Source: Streptomyces sp. NBC_00376 (GTDB lineage Bacteria > Actinomycetota > Actinomycetes > Streptomycetales > Streptomycetaceae). From it: DNA of 64,000 nt. Both the position numbers and the translations under genes were made by a program. Positions 27,116 to 34,861 of this stretch are shown one piece after another. Position 1 is the first letter of the stretch. Each line of letters begins with the position of its first letter. The stretch spans positions 496,001-560,000 of the forward strand of contig NZ_CP107960.1 in the NCBI RefSeq assembly GCF_036077095.1, written 5' to 3'. The notes under the pieces were generated by a model, which was not told the origin of the DNA, searched no databases, and saw only the letters and a program-made list of their open reading frames with translations.

Positions 27116-29836
27116 CTAGCGCTCGGCGGTGTGGCGTGCTTCGAGGGCGGCCTCGGTGAAGACCCGGTATCCGGCAGCCGGGTCGTATCCGTGGATCTCG
27201 CGGGTGTCGAGGGCTGCCATGTAGGTCATGACGTCCTTGCTGACGACCTGTCCGGGGACGAGCACGGGGAAGCCGGGCGGGTACGGGGTGACGAACGTGG
27301 CCGAGACGACCGTGCGGCCCCGCGCCATGGCGTCGGTGATGGCGTCCGTCGAGAGGTGCTCGCACTCGGTGTCGTCGTAGGCGAGGAAGAACGCGGAGCG
27401 CATGTCGCCCTCGGGGGTGCGCGGGCTCGGCCGGAACGCCGGGTGGAACGCGCTGAAGTCGGGCAGGGCCGCGGAGCCCGCGTCGAGTGCGGTGACGGCG
27501 CCGCGGTGCGCGGCGCGGTCGTGCGGGCCCATCTCGCCGATGCGTTCCTCCAGGTCCTCGGCGATGCGGACGAGCACCTCGATGAGGTAGGCGACGGAGC
27601 TGCGGGTGGTGCCGATGTTCGTCATGAACAGCAGCGTGTTGCGGGTCGTCTTGTTGACCTGGACGCCGTACCGGTCCATCAGGAGGTCGTGCTTGAAGGT
27701 GTCTCCGTCGATGCCGGTGAGCCCGATGTGCAGGGTGGCGCGGGTCGGGTCGAGGACGAACTCCTCCTCTGCCCAGGCCCGTTCCATCCGGGCTAGGCCG
27801 GTGCGCAAGGGCTGTTCGACGCCGGAGGAGCGGAAGCGGTGCGGGATGAGTTCCGGCGTGGTGAGGATGCGCAGGTAGCGGCTGAGCAGCGGGTGCTGGG
27901 CGACCGCGTCGCGGAGCACGCCGGCCTGTTCGAGCTGCTTCTGCACGAGGGCGAAGCCTTCGAGGACGGCCTGCCGGCGGCCGAGGTCCATCGAGGCGAG
28001 GATCTGGTAGTTGGGCGACGTCGAGGTGTGAGTCATGTACGCCTCGTGGAACGTCTCCGCGACCTTGTGGCGGAAGTCCTGGTCGAAGACGTGGACCATG
28101 GAGCCCTGGCGCATCGAGGTGAGCGTCTTGTGCGTGGACTGCGTCGCGTAGACGCGGACCCGGACCTTTTCCGGGTCGGGCATCAGCCGGCCGGTGGCGA
28201 GGGTCTCGTCGTCCGGGTCGTCGCCGAGGCTCGCGCGGTGGGCCGCGTAGGTGTCGGCGTACCCGGGGTCGCGGTAGCGGTCGGTGAGGGTGCGGGCCGC
28301 GGCCATGGCGGTGCGCTGGCGGTAGACGGGGTGGAAGCGGGCGAAGGCGAACCAGGCCTCGTCCCACAGGAACGCCAGGTCCGGCTTGAGGGCCAGGCAC
28401 TCCTCCATCACGCGCGACGGGTTGTAGACGATCCCGTCGAAGGTGCAGTTGGTGAGCATGAGGAGCTTGACGCGGTGCAGGACGCCCTCGTGCTTGAGCA
28501 TCAGCAGCTTCCGCTTGATCTCCTCCACCGGCACGGCCCCGTACATGCCGTACTCGTCGAGGGGATAGGCGTCGAGGTAGACGACGTGGGCGCCGGCGAG
28601 GACGAGTCCGTAGTGGTGGGACTTGTGGCAGTTGCGGTCCACGAGCACGATGTCGCCGGGGCGTACGAGCGCCTGCACGACGATCTTGTTGGCGGTGGAG
28701 GTGCCGTTGGTGACGAAGTAGGTCTGGCGGGCGCCGAAGGCCTCGGCGGCCAGGTCCTGGGCTTCGCGCAGCGGGCCGGTGGGGGCGAGCAGGGAGTCCA
28801 GTCCGCCGGAGGTGGCGGAGGTCTCGGCAAGGAAGATGTTCAGGCCGTAGAAGTCGGCGATCTCCGGGATCCAGGGCGAGTTGAGCACCGAGGCGCCGCG
28901 GGAGACGGGCAGGGCGTGGAAGACGCCGGTGGGCTTGCGGCTGTGGGCGCGCAGGGCGGTGAAGAACGGGGCGCGGTGGCGTTCGGTGATGCCGTACAGG
29001 ATCGACAGATGCAGTTCGAGGAGGCCTTCGCGGGCGTGGAAGACGCGCCGGAAGCGGCGGCTGAGGCGGCCCGCGGTGGACTCCACGGCCCGTTCGGACA
29101 CGAGGTAGAGGTCGAGTTCGGGGCGCAGGGCGAGGAGTCGGTCGCCCAGGGCGCGGATCTGCTCGCCGCTGTCCCCGGGCGTGGCGGCGTGGGCGTCGGC
29201 GGCTTCGTCGAAGAACCGGCGGACGACGCTGAGGTCGTGGCGGGAGCGGTCGGCGAACCGGTCTCGGATGACGACGGCCTGGAGGCTGGAGTTGACGAGG
29301 GACGTGATGACCGCGTCCTCGAAGCTCGGGGCGACGACGATCTCGTAGGCGAACTCGTCGTCGGGGCGGCGCAGCCGGCGCAGTTCGGCGCGCAGCGCCT
29401 GTTCCTCGGCGGCGTCCAGGTCTCCGACGACGAGTACCTCGAAGTACGGGGTGGAGGGCGCGGGCAGGATGTGCGCTGTGTCCGTCGTCTCGTCGGGCGC
29501 TGTGCTCGGCGTGGCGGCGGTGTGCGGGGCGGTGCCGCGGTGCCGGTGTCCGGCGAGGGCTCGGTCCAGCTCGTCGGTGCGCTGGGCGAGTTGCCGGTAC
29601 TCCCCCTGGTCGTACAGCCGGCGGAGCTCCTTCAGGGCGGCTGTGCCGGGGAAGGCCCAGCAGTGCTCGATGGGCGTCAGGAGGCGGATGAGTTCCTGGA
29701 TGCGCGCGGTGGTGTCCGGGCGGCCGTCCACGCCCTGTGCGGCGAGGCGGTGGGTGAGGTCCGTCAGTGAACTCCAGGCATCGGCGCGCAGTTGCCCGAC
29801 GCTGTTGTGCACCGTGGCGGTCGGCAGGTCATTCAC
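27116..29836 (-). CDS. Orn/Lys/Arg decarboxylase family PLP enzyme
   Basis: A 906-residue fold-type I PLP decarboxylase of the bacterial basic amino-acid group (AdiA, CadA, SpeF). Layout: a helical N-terminal extension (about 1-130), a flavodoxin-like wing domain (about 130-270), the PLP core (about 290-720) and a C-terminal domain. Core motifs are FVTNGTSTANK, VDRNCHKSHHYG, FLWDEAW and QSTHKTLTS with the Schiff-base Lys570. At 906 residues it is longer than the usual 710-760. GTG 29836 follows AGAAGGAG. It sits between hutH and hutD on the same strand. The substrate could be arginine, lysine or ornithine; histidine is conceivable only from context. It would make a polyamine-type amine and consume a proton. 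Confidence 0.87.
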   Translation of the reverse strand: MNDLPTATVHNSVGQLRADAWSSLTDLTHRLAAQGVDGRPDTTARIQELIRLLTPIEHCWAFPGTAALKELRRLYDQGEYRQLAQRTDELDRALAGHRHRGTAPHTAATPSTAPDETTDTAHILPAPSTPYFEVLVVGDLDAAEEQALRAELRRLRRPDDEFAYEIVVAPSFEDAVITSLVNSSLQAVVIRDRFADRSRHDLSVVRRFFDEAADAHAATPGDSGEQIRALGDRLLALRPELDLYLVSERAVESTAGRLSRRFRRVFHAREGLLELHLSILYGITERHRAPFFTALRAHSRKPTGVFHALPVSRGASVLNSPWIPEIADFYGLNIFLAETSATSGGLDSLLAPTGPLREAQDLAAEAFGARQTYFVTNGTSTANKIVVQALVRPGDIVLVDRNCHKSHHYGLVLAGAHVVYLDAYPLDEYGMYGAVPVEEIKRKLLMLKHEGVLHRVKLLMLTNCTFDGIVYNPSRVMEECLALKPDLAFLWDEAWFAFARFHPVYRQRTAMAAARTLTDRYRDPGYADTYAAHRASLGDDPDDETLATGRLMPDPEKVRVRVYATQSTHKTLTSMRQGSMVHVFDQDFRHKVAETFHEAYMTHTSTSPNYQILASMDLGRRQAVLEGFALVQKQLEQAGVLRDAVAQHPLLSRYLRILTTPELIPHRFRSSGVEQPLRTGLARMERAWAEEEFVLDPTRATLHIGLTGIDGDTFKHDLLMDRYGVQVNKTTRNTLLFMTNIGTTRSSVAYLIEVLVRIAEDLEERIGEMGPHDRAAHRGAVTALDAGSAALPDFSAFHPAFRPSPRTPEGDMRSAFFLAYDDTECEHLSTDAITDAMARGRTVVSATFVTPYPPGFPVLVPGQVVSKDVMTYMAALDTREIHGYDPAAGYRVFTEAALEARHTAER

Positions 29837-30127
29837 CGGGAAACGGCTCCTTCTGAGGGCTGCCCGGCCCGCCGCGGACGGGGAGGGCGGAGGGTGGCTG
29901 GGGTCTGCCTGGCCATTCGCTTCGGATGAGGCCGGGTCGTTCGGTGCGTTCGGCCGGAACGCCTCGTAGCGGAGCTGCTTGGGCGTTTCGGCCGTGCAGC
30001 GAGCGTGCGGGCCGGGCGGGCCGGACCCGACGGGAATGGTCAGGCAGACCCTGGGCGTGCGCGGCAGCGGCCTGCCGCACCTTCCGGGTCCCGCGGGACC
30101 CGGAAGGTGGGAGGGACTGCGTCCTGG
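29837..30127. other. Gap between hutH and the decarboxylase
   Basis: 291 bases holding the hutH terminator hairpin (30078-30109) and presumably the decarboxylase promoter. No coding frame with recognisable domains was seen. Confidence 0.5.
30078..30109 (-). terminator. Perfect palindrome terminator after hutH
   Basis: The 16-base arms CACCTTCCGGGTCCCG and CGGGACCCGGAAGGTG are perfectly complementary with no unpaired loop bases. The hairpin begins 19 bases after the hutH stop codon (30128-30130) and should end the hutH transcript. Confidence 0.8.
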
Positions 30128-31663
30128 TCAGACCAGGGCGCCGGTCACGGACTCGGCGGCGGCCAGGGCGCGGCCGGAGGCCACGTACTGGACGGCCTCC
30201 TCGATCTCGGGGGCGAGCCAGCGGTCGGTGCCGGGGCCCTCGACGGTCTCGCGCAGGCCGTCGCGCACCGCGGCCGTGGCCGGGGCGGGGGTCAGCGGGG
30301 CGCGCAGGTCGAGGGCGCGGGCGGCGGTGTAGAGCTCGACGGCCAGGACGCGGCCGAGGCCGTCGATGGCGCGGCGCAGCTTGCGGGCGGCCGACCAGCC
30401 CATGGACACATGGTCCTCCTGCATGGCGCTGGAGGGGATCGAGTCGACGGAGGCCGGGGTGGCGAGCCGCTTGAGCTCGGAGACGATCGCGGCCTGCGTG
30501 TACTGGGCGATCATGTGGCCGGAGTCGACGCCCGGGTCGTCGGCGAGGAAGGCGTTCAGACCGCGGTTGCGGGCCGGATCGAGGAACCGGTCGGTGCGAC
30601 GCTCGGAGATCGAGGCGACGTCGGCGACGGTGATGGCGAGGAAGTCGAGCACGGCGGCGACGGGGGCGCCGTGGAAGTTGCCGTTGCTCTCGACGCGGCC
30701 GTCGAGGGTGACGACCGGGTTGTCGACGGCGCTGGCGAGCTCGCGGGAGGCGACGAGCTCGGCGTGACCGAGGGTGTCGCGGGCGGTGCCGTGGACCTGC
30801 GGGGTGCAGCGCAGCGAGTAGGCGTCCTGGACGTACGTGCAGTCCGGGCCCGCGTGGCTGGCGATGATCGCCGAGTCCGCGAGCAGGGAGCGCAGGTTGC
30901 CCGCGCTGTCGCCCTGGCCGGGGTGCGGGCGCATGGCCTGCAGGTCGGCGGCGAACACGGCGTCGGTGCCGAGCTGGCCCTCGACGCTCATGGCGGCGGC
31001 GATGTCGGCGGTGCTCAGCAGGCGGCGCAGGTCGTGGGCGGCGAGGACGAGCATGCCGAGCATGCCGTCGGTGCCGTTGATGAGGGCGAGGCCCTCCTTC
31101 TCCTCCAGGACGACCGGGGTGATGCCGGCCTCGGCGAGGGCCTCGGCGGCGGGCTTGCGCTCGCCGTCGGCGGTGCGGACGACGCCCTCGCCCATGACGG
31201 CGAGCGCGCAGTGCGCGAGGGGGGCCAGGTCGCCGGAGCAGCCGAGCGAGCCGTACTCGTGGACGACCGGGGTGATGCCCGCGTTCAGGAGCGCGGCGTA
31301 CGCCTCGGCGGTCTCGGTGCGGACGCCGGTGCGCCCGGTGGCGAGGGTGGACAGGCGCAGCAGCATCAGAGCCCGTACGACCTCGCGCTCGACCTCGGGG
31401 CCGGAGCCCGCGGCGTGCGAGCGCACGAGGCTGCGCTGGAGCTGGGCGCGCAGCTCGGTGGGGATGTGGCGGGTGGCCAGGGCACCGAAGCCGGTGGAGA
31501 CGCCGTAGTGGGGCTTGGCGTCGTCGGCGAGGGCCTTGATGACCTCGCGACTGCGGGCGATCTCCTGGAGTGCCTCAGGGGCGAGGGCCACCTGGGCGCC
31601 GTGACGGGCAACGGACACAACTTCGTCGGCGGAAAGGGCACCGACACCAACAACAACGGTCAT
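30128..31663 (-). CDS. hutH: Histidine ammonia-lyase
   Basis: A 511-residue HAL, which removes ammonia from L-histidine to give urocanate, the first hut step. The MIO prosthetic group forms from Cys142-Ser143-Gly144 within GSLGCSGDLAPL. The Ser number matches the Pseudomonas enzyme, which supports the ATG at 31663 (preceded by AGGGG). Other conserved blocks are YGVSTGFGALA, KEGLALINGTDGML, VESNGNFHGAP and SSAMQEDHVSMGWSAARKL. The gene is monocistronic, ends at a perfect hairpin, and is divergent from an IclR regulator with two palindromic sites in between. It lies 5 kb from hutUG, so hut genes form separate transcription units here. Confidence 0.97.
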   Translation of the reverse strand: MTVVVGVGALSADEVVSVARHGAQVALAPEALQEIARSREVIKALADDAKPHYGVSTGFGALATRHIPTELRAQLQRSLVRSHAAGSGPEVEREVVRALMLLRLSTLATGRTGVRTETAEAYAALLNAGITPVVHEYGSLGCSGDLAPLAHCALAVMGEGVVRTADGERKPAAEALAEAGITPVVLEEKEGLALINGTDGMLGMLVLAAHDLRRLLSTADIAAAMSVEGQLGTDAVFAADLQAMRPHPGQGDSAGNLRSLLADSAIIASHAGPDCTYVQDAYSLRCTPQVHGTARDTLGHAELVASRELASAVDNPVVTLDGRVESNGNFHGAPVAAVLDFLAITVADVASISERRTDRFLDPARNRGLNAFLADDPGVDSGHMIAQYTQAAIVSELKRLATPASVDSIPSSAMQEDHVSMGWSAARKLRRAIDGLGRVLAVELYTAARALDLRAPLTPAPATAAVRDGLRETVEGPGTDRWLAPEIEEAVQYVASGRALAAAESVTGALV

Positions 31664-31719
31664 GCCCCTATGAAGCCGCAGGTGGGAAAGGGTCCGCGAG
31701 TCCTGCAGCACGGCTTGTG

Positions 31720-31733
31720 TCTGGGATCCAAGA
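31720..31733. promoter_or_regulatory. IclR-type operator A at hutH promoter
   Basis: TCTGGGATCCAAGA is palindromic at 12 of 14 positions and starts 57 bases upstream of hutH. Operator B repeats the pattern 21 bases away, two helical turns, so two dimers would bind the same DNA face. Confidence 0.55.
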
Positions 31734-31740
31734 CGTTGCA

Positions 31741-31754
31741 TCTGGGATACCAGA
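31741..31754. promoter_or_regulatory. IclR-type operator B at hutH/iclR promoter
   Basis: TCTGGGATACCAGA is palindromic at 12 of 14 positions and lies 37 bases upstream of the IclR start. A further half site, TATCTGGTCT, follows at about 31771-31780. Confidence 0.58.
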
Positions 31755-31791
31755 CAGAAAGTTTGCGACGTATCTGGTCTACTCTCGCCCC

Positions 31792-32577
31792 ATGAGCATC
31801 GTCCCTGCCGCCGCGCAGGCGCTGGCCGTCCTGCGCTATCTGGCCCGCCAGGCCGCGCCCGTCCCCGCGGCCGCCATCAGCCGTGACGTGGGGCTGGCGC
31901 GCTCGACGACGTACCACCTGCTCGACACCCTCGCGGCAGACGGTTTCGTGGTCCATCTGCCGGAGGAGAGGCGCTACGGGCTCGGGGTCAGCGCCTTCGA
32001 GCTGGCCTCCGGGTACGAGCGTCAGGCGCCGTTCCAGCGGCTCGCGCGGGCCCCGCTCGCCTCGCTGGTGGACCGCACCGGACACAACGCGAACCTCGCC
32101 GTCCTGCACGGCCGTGAGGTCATCTACGTCATCGAGGAACGCGCCCCGGGCCGCCCGCCCCTGGTCAGCGAGGTCGGCGTCCGGCTGCCGGCCCATCTGA
32201 CGGCGAGCGGCCGGGCCGTGCTCGCGCTGCTGCCGCCCGCGCAGGTGCGGGCGATCTTCCCCGACCGGTCGGCGTTCGTGCAGCGGCACGGCGCCGGTCC
32301 CGCGACGCTGACGGCTCTGCGCGCCCTGCTGGCCCAGGCGCGGCATCTCGGGTACGCGACGGAGGAGGGCGAGGTGACGCCGGGCCTCTCCTCGGTCGCC
32401 GCGCCCGTCCTGGACCATCACGCGCGTCCGATCGCCGGGGTCGCAGTCACCTACCCCGACGAGGCGGTCGACAAGGCGGAGCGGCAGCGGATCGCGGGGC
32501 ACGTGGCGCAGACGGCACGGGAACTGACCCGCCGGGTGGGTGGCGCGACGCCCGCCCCGGGCACCTCTTCCGCGTAG
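31792..32577 (+). CDS. IclR-family regulator beside hutH
   Basis: A 261-residue IclR protein with an N-terminal winged helix (about 5-65: ISRDVGLARSTTYHLLDTLAADGFVV) and a ligand domain (about 80-250: LPAHLTASGRAVLALL, TPGLSSVAAPVLDH). ATG 31792 has no Shine-Dalgarno sequence within the preceding 12 bases and may be leaderless. It diverges from hutH over 128 bases holding two near-identical palindromes 21 bases apart, which makes it the probable hutH regulator. It resembles the IclR gene at 21694. Whether it activates or represses cannot be read from sequence. Confidence 0.87.
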   Translation: MSIVPAAAQALAVLRYLARQAAPVPAAAISRDVGLARSTTYHLLDTLAADGFVVHLPEERRYGLGVSAFELASGYERQAPFQRLARAPLASLVDRTGHNANLAVLHGREVIYVIEERAPGRPPLVSEVGVRLPAHLTASGRAVLALLPPAQVRAIFPDRSAFVQRHGAGPATLTALRALLAQARHLGYATEEGEVTPGLSSVAAPVLDHHARPIAGVAVTYPDEAVDKAERQRIAGHVAQTARELTRRVGGATPAPGTSSA

Positions 32578-32695
32578 GAGACCGGTCCCTGAGCCCCGTA
32601 CCCTCGGGTCGGCAGGAAATGAGTTTGCAGGGTCGGACGGCGTGTCATCGGGTGGCGTACGCGGGACCGGCCGCACCCCGAGCAGGAAAGCGACG

Positions 32696-33319
32696 ATGAC
32701 CGATCCGTCCGAGCAGGCCATGGAATCCGGAGCGGGCGAACAGCTCCCGGCGGCGACGATACGCGTGTTCATCGCACTCGCCCCGCCCGACGAGGCGAAG
32801 GACGAGCTGGCACGGGCGCTGGGCCCCACGTACGAGGCGTATCCGCGCATGCGGTGGAACCGCATCGAGGACTGGCACATCACGCTGGCGTTCCTCGGGG
32901 AGCTCTCCGTCACGGCGGTGCCCTTGCTGCTGCCGCCCCTCGCGCACCTGGCCGCGACGCGCCCACCGCTGGAACTGGCACTGCGAGGCAGCGGGCACTT
33001 CGACGAGCGGGTGTTGTGGAGCGGGATCGACGGAGACCTGGAAGGGCTGGGCCTGCTCGCCACCGCGGTGCGCGCCGCGGTCGAGGAGTGCGGCGTCCCC
33101 TTCGCGGGCCGGCCCCTGCGACCCCATCTCACCCTGGCCCGCGCCCGCCGCGACGACAAGTCGTGCGCGGTGGCGGCCGCCGGTCTGTCCGGGTTCACCG
33201 GCCGACCGTGGCGGGCGGCGCGCCTGCATCTGGTGGGCAGCAACATCGGCCGCGGTCCGGGGCCGATCCACTACCGCGACATCACCTCATGGAATTTCGA
33301 CGGGGCCCGACGGCTGTGA
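32696..33319 (+). CDS. thpR: RNA 2',3'-cyclic phosphodiesterase (2'-5' RNA ligase family)
   Basis: A 207-residue protein of the 2H phosphoesterase superfamily. The two catalytic HxTx motifs are HITL (His61) and HLTL (His144), about 80 residues apart as expected. The family opens RNA 2',3'-cyclic phosphates, and some members ligate tRNA halves in vitro. Before the core is a 20-residue polar tail of no clear function. ATG 32696 follows AGGAAAG. It stands alone between an IclR gene and the convergent amidase and shows no link to the neighbouring pathways. Confidence 0.88.
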   Translation: MTDPSEQAMESGAGEQLPAATIRVFIALAPPDEAKDELARALGPTYEAYPRMRWNRIEDWHITLAFLGELSVTAVPLLLPPLAHLAATRPPLELALRGSGHFDERVLWSGIDGDLEGLGLLATAVRAAVEECGVPFAGRPLRPHLTLARARRDDKSCAVAAAGLSGFTGRPWRAARLHLVGSNIGRGPGPIHYRDITSWNFDGARRL

Positions 33320-33336
33320 GCGGTCGCCTGGACCGC
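33320..33336. terminator. Weak hairpin between convergent genes
   Basis: GCGGTC and GACCGC pair around a five-base loop immediately after the thpR stop codon and before the amidase stop. It is a short stem and a possible terminator only. Confidence 0.35.
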
Positions 33337-33361
33337 GGGTGCCCGGGGTGCCACTGCGATG

Positions 33362-34777
33362 TCACAGGCCCTGGATGCGCCGGAAGGGCTGCTCCGCCTC
33401 CAGTGCGAACGCGGCCTCCAGCAGGGTCCGTTCGCTGCCGGGGCGGCCGGAGAGCATGACGCCGACGGGCAGTCCGTCCTCGGTCGCGCTCGGGGTGGGC
33501 ACCGAGATCGACGGTGTGCCGACCACGTTGTCGATGGGCGTGAACGCGACGTACGCGAGGATCCGTTCGATCAGCGCAGGGTAGGGAACGGCGGGGCTGA
33601 GGTGGCCGATCGGGGGCGCGGTGTGGGCGAGTACGGGGGAAAGGATGAGGTCGTGCCCGCGGAACGCCGCCGCGTACGCCTCCTTCGTACGCCTGAGCCT
33701 GCGCAGCACGCCCGGAGTGCGCCGCCAGTTCTCGAGGTACGTCTCCCGCAGCCCCCGGCTGAGGCCGTCCATGCGGTGGCGGTCGAAGTCGGCGCCGAAG
33801 GTCCGGCCCGTGGAACCGATGAGGAACGACAGCAGGCCCCAGTAGGTGAGGAAGTCGTCGGTGAAGCGGGCGTCGAGGTCCAACTCCACCGGTTGCACGG
33901 CGTGGCCGAGCCGTTCGAGCGTGGCCACGGTCGCTGTGACGGCCGTCCGGGTGGCGGCGTCGGCGTGGACACCGTTCGGCGAGTCCAGCAGGAATCCGAT
34001 GCGCAGCCGCCGCTCGGAAGGACCTTCGACGAGGCCCAGGGGCGGCAGCTTCGGGTTGCGCCAGTAGCTCTCGGCGGCGGCGAGGAACGCGGCGGTGTCC
34101 CGGACGGAACGGCTCACGACGCCGTCGGCGACGATGTCGAGCGGCAGCCGGCGGCTCTCGGCGTTCGCCATGACCCGTCCGCGGGTCGGCTTGAGACCGA
34201 CGAGACCGCAGCAGGCGGCCGGGATACGGATCGAGCCGCCGCCGTCGTTGGCATGCGCGATCGGCACCGCCCCGGCGGCGACGAGCGCCGCGCTGCCGCC
34301 GGACGAACCACCCGCCGAGTACTCCGTGTTCCACGGGTTGCGAACGGGCTCGGCGTCCTCGAATTCCGTGGTCGGGCTGAACCCGAACTCGGGCAGTCGG
34401 GTCTTGCCCAGCACCGTGACGCCGCTGCTCAGGAACTGCCGGACGACCGGCGCGTGCCTTCGCGCGGGCCTCGGGGTGAAGGCCGCGCTGCCGTGGCCGG
34501 TGGGGAGCCCCAGGTAGTCGGTGTTGTCCTTGACGAAGGTCGGTACCCCGGCGAGGGCGCCGCCCGCGTGGGTGACGGCCGCCGGGACGTCGACGGGCGT
34601 CCGGACCGCGTTGAGCCGTGCTTCGACCGTCCGTACCCGTTCCGCCGCGTCCCTGGCGACCTCGGCGGCGCCGACCTCACCCCGTCGGATCGCCGCGGCC
34701 AGACCGACGGCGTCGTGCTCTCCCAGGGCGTCGTCCCGGAAGGCGTGCACCCTGGTCCGTTCCTCGAAAGTGGTCAT
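33362..34777 (-). CDS. Amidase (amidase signature family)
   Basis: A 471-residue amidase-signature enzyme with the Ser-cisSer-Lys triad visible: Lys in FVKDNT (about 80), GGSSGGSAA (about 155) and GGGSIRIPAA (about 178). These enzymes hydrolyse a carboxylic amide to acid and ammonia in the cytoplasm. ATG 34777 follows GAGGCAG. It is the last gene of the minus-strand operon that begins with the beta-keto acid cleavage enzyme, 84 bases after the acetoacetyl-CoA synthetase gene. GatA is excluded because no gatB or gatC is nearby. The substrate is unknown; context suggests an amide intermediate of the operon's pathway. Confidence 0.85.
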   Translation of the reverse strand: MTTFEERTRVHAFRDDALGEHDAVGLAAAIRRGEVGAAEVARDAAERVRTVEARLNAVRTPVDVPAAVTHAGGALAGVPTFVKDNTDYLGLPTGHGSAAFTPRPARRHAPVVRQFLSSGVTVLGKTRLPEFGFSPTTEFEDAEPVRNPWNTEYSAGGSSGGSAALVAAGAVPIAHANDGGGSIRIPAACCGLVGLKPTRGRVMANAESRRLPLDIVADGVVSRSVRDTAAFLAAAESYWRNPKLPPLGLVEGPSERRLRIGFLLDSPNGVHADAATRTAVTATVATLERLGHAVQPVELDLDARFTDDFLTYWGLLSFLIGSTGRTFGADFDRHRMDGLSRGLRETYLENWRRTPGVLRRLRRTKEAYAAAFRGHDLILSPVLAHTAPPIGHLSPAVPYPALIERILAYVAFTPIDNVVGTPSISVPTPSATEDGLPVGVMLSGRPGSERTLLEAAFALEAEQPFRRIQGL

Positions 34778-34861
34778 CGCTGCCTCAGCCCCCGCCGTGT
34801 GGATGGTTTTCCCCATCATTCCTTACCGTTGAGTAACACGCGAGGCCGCATCACGGGCCGG

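Noticed and set aside
31225..31245. Cys in place of Ala in the HutH MIO triad (CSG instead of ASG)
   Set aside because: Streptomyces histidine ammonia-lyases characteristically have CSG here, as I recall for S. griseus, so it is not an anomaly.
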